From contig VICG01000004.1 in assembly GCA_008692225.1 (NCBI GenBank), positions 806,501-870,500 of the forward strand: a stretch of DNA of 64,000 bases, written 5' to 3'. Numbering within the stretch: the stretch's first letter is position 1; every line of letters starts with the position of its first letter. Below are positions 1 through 11,502 of the stretch, one piece after another. The notes beneath the pieces were generated by a model that saw only the letters and a program-made list of their open reading frames with translations, was not told the DNA's origin and ran no database searches. Both the position numbers and the translations under genes were made by a program. The DNA is from Monilinia fructicola. Lineage: Eukaryota > Ascomycota > Leotiomycetes > Helotiales > Sclerotiniaceae.

Positions 1-2
1 AC

Positions 3-1532
3 AAACTATCCGAGGCATCGAGAAGTTCACTCTTTACGAAAGTCGAAAAGGATCTATATCAAAGAGTGACCAGATTATCAAGGCCTTATCCTGGACAACT
101 TCAATGGGGTGCGATCGCGACAGGACTCGCGAAGGACTCCGAAATAGTCCTTTTTCAAACGGCGCAAAAGGGACCTCCAGTTTCGAAGGGTGCTATACGG
201 TTGGCCAAGGAGGCTGTTGATATGGACTTTGTCCAAACGGGAAAAGATGACTACCTCTTTGCATATGCCGATGACCATGATATTTATGTTAAGAAACTTG
301 GCTCAATAGATGATGGGACAGAACCTGAGCGTGTATATGTTACACCAGCTTCCAGAAGCACGGAGAAAGTCACGCTGCCCTCTTTTCGATCGATAAGATG
401 GTTAACGAAGGACTTCATTCTGATGCTTACGAATATCCATAGCCAGGGGGGAGTGGTATTGCAGATTCTTAGACTACCTCCAAGCGGCAAAGGACAGTGT
501 AGGATTGCGCAATCGCATCGACTCCCCTCTAGTATAACGAAAGCTACTGGACTCGCGGTTTCCAACCTTACACCGCCAGTAACCCCTGATGCCGAGCAAA
601 GCTACACTCAATTTGTTATTGCGGTTGCCGGTCATGATATCTCTATCTCCCTTTTCAAAGTCGACCTTCAACACGAGTTGGATAACTACTTGGTCACGCC
701 TATCAAACCCTTTCGAACGTTCAAGAATGTCCACCCACTCCAAATCACAGGCATCACATTTTCGACCTTCACACCACCCGCCTATCCTGTCACGGCAAGC
801 ACTCCTCCGCAATCCCTCAAACTCGCAAGTGTAGGCGTTAGCAACACAGTCATCGTGCATACTCTTCCTCTTTTCCCCGTCCCTCTATCTGTACAAAAAG
901 GTCAATCGCGCACACCTCGCTACGTTATTGCTCTGCCTTCAAGTAAAGCAATTTACTCTTTCGGAATCATCATTTCCATCTTCGCGGCACTGCTGATGGC
1001 CATCTTGGCGCAAAGTGTTATGGAGATCAGAGGCGTTGTGAAACCTCACTTGGGCGCTGCAAATTATTTGTCGGTGCCATTGCAGGAAGTGATTGGGAAA
1101 CCCTTCACGTTCCCCTCTAATTACCTCGCACTCAATAAACACACCTCCAGAGTCCCCTCCACAAGCACCTCCTCCACTCCCGATTTCTTCGCGTCCCTGC
1201 GCTCTTCAGCCCCCAGCTCTCATTCACCTCCCCGTCACATCTATCTCCACCACGGGCCTCCCATCCCAGACATTGACACCCAAGAAACGTCACCCGAAAT
1301 CACATCACCCGAACTGGCCTCGTCTATAAAAGCCTCTCTTCACGATGAGAAGATTCATCCAGAAGGAAAATCATGGGACGAATTGACAGCGCCGCAAAAA
1401 GAAAGCTGGAAGAAGAAATTGAAGGACGCAGGGCATTGGGTAGAGGAGATGGGAGAGACGATATTCAAGGGGGTCATTTTTGGAGAGTTGGGCGGGCTCG
1501 TGGGCGCGGCGGTTGTGGATGCTGCCCGATAG
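3..1532 (+). CDS. SEC12: SEC12-type ER guanine nucleotide exchange factor, 5' partial
   Basis: The frame is already open at base 3, so the N-terminus lies outside the window; the first GTG at 66 is not a real start. What is visible is the second half of a beta-propeller-like cytosolic domain. It is followed by one membrane segment (IYSFGIIISIFAALLMAILA, bases about 948-1007) and a 150-170 residue Ser/Pro/Thr-rich tail ending GETIFKGVIFGELGG...VDAAR at the TAG at 1530. The order propeller - single TM - lumenal tail, and blocks such as KDFILMLTN...GVVLQILRLP and LASVGVSNTVIVHTLPLFP just before the TM, fit Sec12, the ER membrane protein that loads GTP on Sar1 to start COPII budding. There is no HDEL-type end. 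An unrelated WD-repeat membrane protein is the main alternative. Confidence 0.78.
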   Translation, partial: KLSEASRSSLFTKVEKDLYQRVTRLSRPYPGQLQWGAIATGLAKDSEIVLFQTAQKGPPVSKGAIRLAKEAVDMDFVQTGKDDYLFAYADDHDIYVKKLGSIDDGTEPERVYVTPASRSTEKVTLPSFRSIRWLTKDFILMLTNIHSQGGVVLQILRLPPSGKGQCRIAQSHRLPSSITKATGLAVSNLTPPVTPDAEQSYTQFVIAVAGHDISISLFKVDLQHELDNYLVTPIKPFRTFKNVHPLQITGITFSTFTPPAYPVTASTPPQSLKLASVGVSNTVIVHTLPLFPVPLSVQKGQSRTPRYVIALPSSKAIYSFGIIISIFAALLMAILAQSVMEIRGVVKPHLGAANYLSVPLQEVIGKPFTFPSNYLALNKHTSRVPSTSTSSTPDFFASLRSSAPSSHSPPRHIYLHHGPPIPDIDTQETSPEITSPELASSIKASLHDEKIHPEGKSWDELTAPQKESWKKKLKDAGHWVEEMGETIFKGVIFGELGGLVGAAVVDAAR

Positions 1533-3199
1533 GCCGGCCTCTGCAGGGAACGTCGTGAAGAGGGAGGGTGCAGAGGATCGTGCAGAATTGGAAAGGAAGT
1601 AAGAGGAAAGCCGAGGAAAGGAGCGTGGGTGGTGGAGGATTTGTATATTAATTAGATTTTCTTCATACCAGTTGGCTATCCAGTGGAAGACGGGACGCTC
1701 CTGCGTATCTCTTCGCCACGTCGCTCTCCTGATTGCAGCGACGCGATGAGATATGGACGCCATCCAAGACGACAGACCACATACGACAGATGACAGATGA
1801 CAAGCGAGCTGCAGGAGATATAACCCATGATGGCTACACATCTACATGCGTCTTCTTTTCCCTACCTCCCTCCCTACCTACCTACCTACCTACCTACCTA
1901 GGTACCTATTTATTTATCTATTTATCTATTTAATAATAACATATCATTCCATTCCATTCCATTCCATTCCATCACATATAATCACATATCACACAAAAGC
2001 ACACAATATAATATATATAACATTAAATCACCCAACATCACTCACTTACTTACACGGCATTACCTCCCCCCCCAGCATCAACATCAACATCAACATCAAC
2101 GTCAAACATCAACGTTAACATTCATCCCTCCATATTATCCCAAAATTGGAAATCCTCTCCTCTAGTCCTAAACCTCTGTCTCTTTCCTTTCTTTATAAGA
2201 TTCTATTTAAGATTTATAGGTATTATAGGTATTGTTTGCTATTTGCTATTTGCTATTTGCTCTTTGCTATCGATAGGTTGATAGATTGATAGGTTGATAG
2301 ATTGATAGATTGATAGATTGATAGATTGATAGATAGTAAATACATCAATTAGTTTTAGGGATTGGGAATAATAATAATAAATAATAACAATAATGTAGTG
2401 ATAATGATAATAATAATGATAGTGATGATTGGAAAGTAATTTCTTAGCTTGCTCTCATTCTCTTTCTCTTTCTTCTTCTCCTTCTCTTCTTCTTTTGGAT
2501 TGGATTGGATTGTATTGTATTGTATTGTATTGTATTGTATTGTATTGTATTGTATTGTATTGTATGTATTGTATTGTATTGTATTGTATTGTATTGTATT
2601 GTATTGTATTGTATTGTATTGTATTGTATTGTATTGTATTGTATTGTATTGTATTGTATTGTATTGTATTGTATTGTATTGTATTGTATTGTATTGTATT
2701 GTATTGTATTGTATTGTATTGCCCAGGTGTATTGTATTGTATTGTTTGATAATGAATCCGTTCATCCATTCATTAGAAAAAACAAGATAAAACATGAAAC
2801 ATATCAAATAACAAACAACTTTGGGTAACGGTAACTACTATCTAGCCCATGGTGAAAATCAGTAAAAGATATACGTATATGTATTACCAACTAGTATGGG
2901 GGGTGTTCATAAAAACATCGTTTCATTCCTCGTTATTCATTCACGCCAAAGAAAGGTTTCTTTCTTTCTTCTTCCATTTCACGCTTCCTTTCTCTCCTCT
3001 TTTCCTTCCTTCATCCCCCAACACTTCATTCCAAATCATGCATGCTATTTCCAGCTCCAGCTCAGTTCAGCTCAGCTAACAAATCAAATGAAATCATTTC
3101 AATACACCCAAACACCAAAAGACTCCACAAGCAACGACATATGTGCCTGCAAGCATGCAAGCAGCCTTATGCATTCCCTCATCCCATCTACTCTCGGTC
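1533..3199. other. Convergent intergenic region filled with simple repeats
   Basis: This lies between the 3' ends of the SEC12-like and Hsp40 genes. It contains CCTA repeats (about 1873-1900) running into a TACCTAGGTACC palindrome, ATTCC repeats (about 1944-1972), ACATCA repeats (about 2077-2100), TTGATAGA repeats (about 2278-2336) and the large TATTG array listed separately. No coding signal was seen. Confidence 0.8.
2497..2745. repeat. (TATTG)n pentanucleotide microsatellite, over 40 units
   Basis: Three GGATT units lead into an almost pure TATTG array. It has one slipped unit (TGTATGTATTG near 2560) and one interruption (GCCCAGGTG near 2721). The unit has no stop codon in any frame on either strand, so it yields long spurious reading frames (YCIVL on +, QYNTI on -). 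Confidence 0.97.
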
Positions 3200-4514
3200 C
3201 TACAAAATCTCTCTCAAAACCCTCTTCTGCTCCACCGACAAACTAGACGGAAACTTGACATTGTACTTAATAATAAAGTTGCCCCTCGTATCAGGTTTCT
3301 TACTCAATGGCATTCCCAAATCTGGATATGAATCTGAAGAGCCTGGTTGAGTGGGTCCAGCTTTGTCAAGTGGGATGTTCTTGCCATCGATAGTTGTAAC
3401 GGTGCGTTTCCAGCCTGTGAGAGCTTCTTTGAGATCCAAGTCAACTGTCATAATGAGATCATCACCTTCTCTGGTCAAATAGGGATGTTTTTTCTGAAAA
3501 TCATTAGCATATCTTCCAGCGTGGGAGGGGGGAATCACAAACATACCTCTTCAATGACAAAATGTAAATCTTGCTGACCACCTTCCTCCTGATCACCCAC
3601 ACCCTTAAACTTAATCTTGCTTCCCTTCTTCAATCCCGGCTTGATATCCATTTCCAAGATGCGATCGGTAGTTTGCCTCTTGCCCGTTTCCGGATCAAAA
3701 GTCTTCCTCTTAATCTTCATCTTCTTATGACAACCCTTAAAGAGCTCCTCCAAGCTCAAAGCAAGAGGCTTCTCCACCGTTGTAACTTCTGGCGTCTCCG
3801 CCCTATGTCTCGCCGGTTCTGCGCCTTGGAACTGAGATCGCGCAGTCCTTGATCGTCCCGCCCCAGGACCACCCGGACTAGATCGTGGCATTCCTCCTCC
3901 CATGCCGGCGAAGAAATCCTCCATCCCGTCGCCACTGCCACCACCTGATCCCTGGCCCCTCAAGAATTCACTAAAAATCGATTCCGGATTACTGAAACTA
4001 AAGCCTCCACCACCGGGTCCCCCCGCACTGCTGAAATCATAGTGGAAAGTTTTACTTCTGGGCATGCCGCCACCTGATGAACTGAATCCCTCGAATCCAC
4101 CTGGCATGCCACCGGCGCCCGCAAATGGATTTCCTCCACTTGCGCCTGGTTCTGGTGGTGGAGGGCCGCCTCTCAACATGAAGTCTAGACCATACTGATC
4201 GTATGTTTTGCGTTTTTCGGGATCCGAAAGGATTTCATAGGCTTGGGAGACTTCCTTAAACTTTTCTGCCGAGTCAGGTTTGTCTTTGTTTTTATCGGGG
4301 TGGTGTTTGAGGGCCATGACACTATTGGGTATGTTAGTCATTGTTGAGCGCTACGGGAGCTACGGGAGCTATGGGAGCAGTGGTGGGGATGCCATGATAT
4401 ATATGAGAGTGAAGGAAGAAACGTATGTACATACCGATATGCCTTTTTGATTTCTTGTTGATTGGCAGAAGGCTTAATGCCTAACGCATCGTAAAGTTTT
4501 GTCTCTGCCACCAT
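3200..4514 (-). CDS. SIS1: Class II Hsp40 / DnaJ co-chaperone (SIS1/psi1 family)
   Basis: Three exons: 4514-4435, 4321-3547 and 3493-3200, with GTATGT donors and phases that join cleanly, giving about 382 residues. The J domain starts at the N-terminus ([30 protein letters not shown]); HPD is intact and is split from helix I by intron 1. A long G/F-rich segment with GGM repeats follows, then the C-terminal substrate-binding domain ([58 protein letters not shown]). There is no zinc-finger region, so it is class II, like yeast Sis1 and S. pombe Psi1, which deliver substrates to cytosolic Hsp70. The ATG at 4514 matches family N-termini. A perfect heat-shock element lies upstream at 6453-6470. 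Confidence 0.95.
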
Positions 4515-7204
4515 CTTTGCGATTCCTTTGAACGTATCTTTCTTGTCAAGAACTTTAGTTTGAAAGCAAAAGTCAGTTGAAAATTGTTCAAGTGTTAGAC
4601 AAGGTATAACTCCAAGTCTCTCGGAAGGTAAATTTTGAACCTTTCTATCTATCAAAGAAGTCGGTCAGTTAGTCAGGTAGTCAGTCAGTCAGTCAGTTAG
4701 AAAGTGACATCCACTTGAGAGTGAATATATATCGTCAGTGACCAGGATTGCAAAACAATCCAAACAAACTAGGTTGTATTGTAGAAGACCCTCGAAGAGT
4801 CCAAGAATTTTAAATCAGGTCTTGTGCTGTGCTGTGCAGTGCTGTGCAGTGCTGTGCTGTGCTGGGTTTGTATGATATGACTGAAGTGGTTTGGTTTTCC
4901 GAGTAACCTTACCGGTTTTTGTTGATTTGATTTGATTTGATTTAATCAGATCTGATCTGATCTGATTGATTGAATGAATGATTGATTGATAGATGGAAGG
5001 AAAGGAGTTACAACCATACAAATTGAAATACGAGAATGATATAAGGAAAAATGATGAGTGAGGTTACATACCAAGTTATAATTAGATAGATTTGGATCTC
5101 GTGGTTGTAGCAAGTACAGAGTACAGGACGTAGTAATGAGAGAGAGTGTGTGATTGATTGTAAGTTTGTAATTATGATGACGGTTGGTGACTTATGAGTT
5201 GTGTTTTCGGTTCTTGTAATTCAATTCGCTGGCTGGTATAAGTGTGTGTGAGTGTGTGAGTGTGTGAGTGTGAGTGTGTGAATGTGTGAATGTGTGATTG
5301 AATAATAAGTGAGTAGATGAGTAGATGAGTAGATGAGTAGATGATAAGTATAAGTAAGTCAACAAGTGAGTGAGTAATAACAAGTCAGAGTATATATAGT
5401 ATATAATATAATATATAGTAGTATAATAGTATAGTATATAGTATAAGTATATATATATAGTATTATAATTATGGCTTATGATTTCGGTTTATATATCGTA
5501 AGTTACAAAGAGAAGAGAATGCGATGAATACAACGATACCCGTGGACTATTATTATTAATTATTAATGTTAGGAAGTGTTAGGGGGACTAAGGATATATA
5601 ATAATACAATAATAATGTTTCTTTGTTGACCTTGTCTAAAAGAGTAATTAAAAGAAAGGTAGATAGAAGATGATTAATTATATTATATATATATATATAT
5701 ATATAGATTTGATAAGTATCGCGTTTATAGAATAATATTATAATAGAGAATTACGAATAAAATTAACTAATAATTAGATATATAATATAGTTAATTGTAT
5801 ATATATATCTATCTCTATTTATATAAATGATTTAAATATATATAAGTATAATATAATAAGTATAAGTATAATATAAGTATAATATAAAGTATAATATAAG
5901 TATATATATATAGTAATAATAAAGTATAATATAATATAAGTATAAGTATAATACCCAATAGACAGAAACCTACTATCTATCTAATACCACCTCACCTTCC
6001 AATTTACCTAAACAGGAAAATCTTCACCAACACGTGGACAATAGAATAAAATAATAATAACACAATAAGCCCCTTCCTTCCATCCTTCCATCCTTCCATC
6101 AACATCTCCCACAATCTCTCTCCCCTCCACCCACAAAATCAAGAATCTTCCATGATTCCCACAATCCCTTTCAACACAGTAACACACCAATGTCCCATCC
6201 ACCCAACCCCAACCTTTCATCCAGCCCACCCCACCCCACCTATCAGCCAACCAACCAACCTATTTCGACGGTACAGTACAGTACAGCATCATCACCCCAA
6301 ACATGAAGCGGTGACGTTGTATGGTGGGGGGGGGGGGACGGGGTGGTGACATTACATGAACTTTTTTCGCTCGCGAACCCATGCAGTGAAAGCAGGGGTC
6401 CAGATACTGTACCTACTGTAAATATGAGCGCGGCTAACCATGAAGGAGCGTGGAAGCTTCTCGAAGCTTCCACGGTCACGCTCACGCTCACGCTCACGCT
6501 CCGCTCACACGCACGCCCGGCTGGTTTAGAGGAGGGAGGAGTCACAAACCATACCTACTGTAGGTAGTTCGGAAGGAATACCGACACAGTCCACGGGCGC
6601 CCAAGAAAGGAAATCGTGCCCATTTATGGATTTTTCAAATGGTCTCTCTACTGTGCAGAGGACAAGGACTCAGGTTGTATGTAGGGAGTGATTGCTATCT
6701 GTCGTAATTCTGCTGTATATTAGCTGCGAGTACTCTGGTGCTCCAGTAGTAGGAAGCGCATAATCGATTTGATCCCACGATCATCACCTAGGTGGCTCAT
6801 ATTGATTCCAAAATTGGGCTGGACTATTATCGATCCAATCCAGAGGTTAAAGGACAACCACTTGTAAGATTTCTAGATGCTGACGGGGCCTTATCCTTTT
6901 ATCTTGATATTGGCTGGTACTGGAAAATGATACTTATACATATGTCACTAGAGAGAACTCTGATGTTGTACGCAAGTATCGAAATACGCCCAATCCCTTG
7001 TCAAACAATAGATGCACCAAGCAAACCCAGAGGGCTCATCCATTAAATCATCATAAAGTCGAAATTCCATTATTCTACAGAAATCTTTGAACTATGCTTG
7101 GTGATTCATTCCTCTCATTTCTCATGCTTCGTGCTTCGTGCTGCGGGGTATTGTCTTTCTCATCATGTAAAATATGAGAAGATGTCCTCTGAAATGACAT
7201 CCTT
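4515..7204. other. Long gene-free stretch upstream of the Hsp40 gene
   Basis: About 2.7 kb without recognisable coding sequence. It holds GTGCT repeats (about 4829-4866), TGATT repeats (about 4920-4990), GTGTGA repeats (about 5245-5300), a very A+T-rich TATA/ATAT stretch (about 5390-5960), a 13-14 base G run near 6326, the heat-shock palindrome (6449-6474) and CTCACG repeats (about 6474-6503). Part may be 5' leader or promoter of the Hsp40 gene. 6600-7204 shows nothing. Confidence 0.7.
6449..6474. promoter_or_regulatory. Perfect four-unit heat-shock element inside an inverted repeat
   Basis: GAA 6453-6455, TTC 6458-6460, GAA 6463-6465 and TTC 6468-6470 are spaced by two bases each, giving the ideal alternating nGAAn array bound by the Hsf1 trimer. 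The whole site is an 11-base perfect inverted repeat around CTCG, flanked by CGTG and CACG. It sits upstream of the divergently read Hsp40 gene, about 1.94 kb from its ATG. Assignment to that gene is inference. Confidence 0.7.
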
Positions 7205-10092
7205 CTATGCCAAAGAAAGAGTATAGAGTATCTGCTCATCAAGTATGCAAGAACGCCAAACTACATGCAAATCTCCGAAATCTACTCCACAAATCCAACG
7301 CGTTTTAACAGCGCCAGACTCTTTTTGATTGACCGGAATGTCCTGGTCTGCACGCTGAATATCGTCACTCTCACTATCCTCAATATCCATGTTATCCACT
7401 TCTTTTTTGACAGAGTTGCCAGCAAAATTTTGTAACATGCCGCTGCCGCTACGTTCTTGCATTTCTTGCGTCTTGCCATCGGTGAATGGATCAACGCCCA
7501 TGATAACTTCATTACTTTGACCAAGGCGGTTTGGTGATGTTGCCGATACCGTCGTTGTAGAATCATGATCCGAGCCTTCTCTCTCTACTCCGTTACATTG
7601 GCCATCCTCAGAAGAATTTATGGAAGATGATCGCTCGGCACGCTTACGCTTTCCTGGTGATCTTGGAGAAAATTGTGATCCATCAGGGGTGCCAGTGGGA
7701 GGACTGGGTAACTCTTCGCCAAAAGCGATGTTGTCGTCACGAACGAAGCCCTTGTAGCGATTAGCGGGGTCATTTGGGGAAAGTGAAGAATTGACTGACC
7801 TGAAGTGGAAGGGGGGTTACACCCGGAACAGCCTCCATTGCTGAATCAGAAGCATAAACCAAAATTGCCGTCTCGTTCTCGGTTTTGACATCCTCAAGAA
7901 CCTTCTCTGGGGTAGTTTTCTATTGACCTATTAATGATTCATCACAAATTTTGGGTCCAGGAATACTCACTTCAACAGAAATTTGGGAGGGAGACGAGGT
8001 GCTATAATGGATTCTCCACCACTGGCCATCACTAGGGAGACTACGTTCGTCGTCACAGAGGCCCATATCAATGAGATCTGGCTCTATGCGGGTGCAAATA
8101 TATGTTGTTTCCTTGTTCAAGCTTACACCACGAAGGCTGTATCTGTGCAAGGTCCGAGAGGTTTTGGATTGATCCGTATACAACTTCGAAAGCTGTCTCC
8201 AAGCCTCTTTGGCTTTTTCTTTCTGATCTTGTAATCCTGACCATTGTTAGCTCGAATCCCATTGTTGTTTCATATGTTCTTACTCTTCAGCTTTTCGTTT
8301 ACAACATCCATTAACTTCTTAAGCTTTTCGGACAAATCTGCGCTCTTTGGCCCGCCCATCGGAGTATCTGTAGCCTGATTGTCCCCATCCTCATCGCTGC
8401 GTGGGATCTCATTCTGATCATGATTGAGTGACATTTTGAGAACATCTTCAACTAGAAGTGTTTTGCCATTATGAAAGGTCCATGTCAATTGTCTCTCATT
8501 ACGAGAAATGTCTGAAATTTGTAACTCCAAGTTCTGCTTTTCCGCACGCATGGTTAATGAGTCTTTGCCGGCAAATTCCAGATATCTGTCTGGATACCAT
8601 ACTAATGGGACCTCAACTCCCTTCTGGTCATTCAGCTTATCACCCTTAATTCTGAAAGCAACAACATCACCCAATGTGGGCTAAGTAAGGAGTCTTTCGC
8701 GAGAGTGAACGGATAACTGCCCCAGAGAGCCTCATCTTGAAGATCGTAAAGATTTTGAATAAGGGAATCTTTTGACGGAAGTGTAAGGTCAAAGATGGCA
8801 AATTTGGTGGGTTGCTCCTCTCTAGATCTGCGTCTAGGCCAAGAACTCCGGCAGAAAAGATGTGTTTGCACAAATCATTACCCTGCATCATTTTGTGGAA
8901 CGACATGAAAAAATTCAGCCTCTACATCATCCCCTCCGTGCTGTTGCATGAACGGGAGTGTGGTGATAACATCGGCAGAACCATAGCTTCGCTCCGTTTT
9001 ATCCCAAGAAAGCCATAACCTTTTGAAGCTCCTGACCAAATCTTCGATCCTCGGCTACAGTGTAGGGGTCTTCCTGAAGCGATGCGAGAGGCTTCTCTAT
9101 CGGTCTACCATTCCACCAACCAGCCTCATATGGGTAGTATGTTTCAACATTTTCTCTTCTGAGAAAGATCTTCGCGAGCAAGAGGGATGTTGTAATAGAT
9201 AGTGAGAAGAGCACCCAATCTATGTCCCTCCCCACTTGGCTTGAGGAAGGCTGGGACTTGATTGACAGTGTCTCGAATGCGATCGGTAGGTTTCTGGGTC
9301 AACATAGATCTCCTTAACAGTCGATATAGGAACCATAGCCCAGTTATCTCCATAGTCTGCTCTCGTAGCAGGGCCAAAGAAAGGCTTCTCGGAATCAATT
9401 ACGCCGGATTGTTGAGGGGGTAAGCCAGCGTCTGCCATAGATGCCGCAAGTGCCTGCTGGAGTTCCGTGTCGTTGTTATCACCAAAGTTAGTAAAGGCAA
9501 CGGTAGAATCTGCCAATTGGTATGTTAGAGCATGCAAACACTGGCAAAGAAAAAACATCTACCATTGTGAGTTGTGAGATCCACAACTTTGCTCAAAGGT
9601 GACTTGTTGTCACTTGTTCTCGATGGGGGTCTAGATGGCGCAGCACTTTCAAAGTGGGAGAAAGATGGGTTGAATTCATCGGCACCTTGGACTGAGAAGG
9701 CTAGAAAATAAAAACTGTTAGAAGACTTCAAGGATATACAAGTTGTAGAGCAGAAACACACATATACCTCGTTGCTCTCCAGCTCCTTCGCGATCCATAC
9801 TGAATTGGGTGTCATCCCAAGTGTACTGCGCTGGTCAGTGACCAGACATAACCATTCGCCCATTTCATACTGACCCGGTTCTGATTTCTACCTGTCTCCA
9901 AATCATCATATAGTATTCATTGATTGCTTGTTGAACATTGTTGTTATTCCCCTTTCCAAGTTAGCTTTACACTCTTAGATTTGCTGTCTTTAATAAACCC
10001 ACCTTCAATCTCTGAATCGCCTCTTGTCGATTCATCTGTCCCGTCGTATCCAGAAAAGACTGCACATCCTGCGGAGTTGGTTGCGCCGCCAT
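7205..10092 (-). CDS. UBA/UIM protein with degenerate USP (deubiquitinase) fold, interrupted by frame breaks
   Basis: Eight exons can be traced: 10092-10003, 9951-9875, 9825-9768, 9700-9563, 9509-8284, 8236-7971, 7919-7800, 7750-7205. Splice phases agree everywhere except inside exon 5, which has six one-base breaks (net +2). The product would be about 838 residues. The N-terminus (MAAQPTPQDVQSFLDTTGQM ... NNNNVQQAINEYY) is UBA-like, and NDTELQQALAASMADAG is a UIM. PAFLKPSGEGHRLGALLTIY sits where USP25/28 have their Cys box (GNTCWF), but the Cys is absent. Near the C-terminus GQWWRIHYSTS and ETAILVYASDSA resemble the last USP strands, without the His box. The tail is acidic and contains GKRKRAE. 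I read it as a pseudo-deubiquitinase scaffold. Exon 2 could alternatively end at a GTAGAA donor near 9886. Confidence 0.72.
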
Positions 10093-10937
10093 ACTTGCAA
10101 ATGATACAAGGTTCAAGTTTCAACTTGAACCACTGAGTTGTGAAGCTGTCGCAATCTGGGGATTATCCAGTACCTATCCCTTGCAATTACCAAAGAGAAT
10201 CCAAAGCAAGAAAAAGCAAGCAAAAGCAAGCAAGAAGATTGAATATCCTCAAGAATTTGACCAAATGAAAAGCATAAAGTTGCAAATAGGAACAACAAAA
10301 GTCTTGATAGATTCTGTTAAAGAAAGTTGATAGATTGAATTGGTTAATGTGAAATTTCCTGGGGGAGGATCGGGCAGCGGAGCTTCAATTATTAGTTCGA
10401 TCTTTGATAATCCTAGCTAAAGTGAGGATATGGTCCGAGCGTTTTCACTTCACATGTTTGGGGAACTTGGAACCCCACCTTCTCTTCAAGGAAGTACGAG
10501 CGAGCATGAGATCAAGAAGTAGGTAGGGGTGAATGAGGAGGAGGAGGAGGAAAGGGACTAGAAGGAGGAAGAGGAGAAGGATGAGGACGGGGAGGAGTAC
10601 AAGAAGAAAAGGAAGAAGAAGGAGAAGAAGGAGAAGAAGGAGAAGAAGGAGAAGAAGGAGAAGAAGGAGAAGAAGGAGAAGAAGGAGAAGAAGGAGAAGA
10701 AGGAGAAGAAGGAGAAGAAGGAGAAGTATCAGCAAAGAACTTCCGTTCAATATTTTCTATAAAGAATCCCTTATAGTTTAAGTACTCTTGGGATCATATA
10801 TCCTGATGAATTTTATATGAACTGACATTTCCAAAGGATGTATCGAAAGACATGGAATATTCACGATATCTATCCTCCCCACAATGATCCCCAACTGAAG
10901 TCTGAAGTGAGGAATTCGTATCCAAAATGTACGGTAT

Positions 10938-10988
<51 letters not shown>

Positions 10989-11502
10989 CATATACACACA
11001 TTGATATATATATATACTATTGAGCATATAGCCATAGCCTTGCTCTTCGAATTCATCTAACTTTACGTGACAGAAGGGCAATGCAATGCAACGCAACGCA
11101 ATGCAAATACCCCTTTACTTCTAACGAGCAAAGGTACATGAATATCATCATTTTTTCTTAACTCATAGCTCAGCACAAGACAAAAAAGAAAGGAAACCGG
11201 CCATTGGGTCAAGGCATATATCAAGTATATGGAAAACAATCAAATCAGGTTCGTTAATCTAACCATGCACGATGCAATAATATCACTTCGTGTTCAAACG
11301 TCGGGAACCGTCATTATCAGATATTACAAGAAACTAAACGTCTGCAGGTTGGAGTATATACCGGTGGCACTTCTTGAATGACGGTCGGGGGATCTTGGGG
11401 ATTCAAAGTTTAATATCAGATGTCAAGAATAAGGGTGTGGTATTTTGCTACCTGTGAAGACTTGTATCTAGTCTCACTGCTTAAGATCGACTAAAATCAT
11501 TC
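10093..11502. other. Intergenic region with GA-rich and AC/AT microsatellites
   Basis: This is the promoter side of the UIM gene. It includes a GGAGAAGAA array (listed separately), mixed ATAC/AC/AT repeats at about 10941-11000 and ATGCA/ACGCA repeats at about 11083-11104. No gene was recognised. Confidence 0.65.
10612..10728. repeat. (GGAGAAGAA)n nonanucleotide array, about 13 units
   Basis: A polypurine array that reads as poly-Leu on the minus strand and Arg-rich on the plus strand. It has neither a gene context nor splice signals, so I treat it as a microsatellite. Confidence 0.95.

Noticed and set aside
2355..2828. Overlapping 100-150 codon frames on both strands encoding YCIVL or QYNTI repeats
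   Set aside because: They are produced entirely by the TATTG microsatellite, whose unit has no stop codon in any frame.
9875..9951. A seventh frame break (TA insertion near 9908-9912) in exon 2 of the USP-like gene
   Set aside because: An alternative donor GTAGAA after 9887 gives an in-frame exon, so a break is not required here.
10445..10781. Poly-leucine (minus) and Arg-rich (plus) frames
   Set aside because: Translation of a polypurine nonanucleotide array; no start context, no domain and no splice structure.
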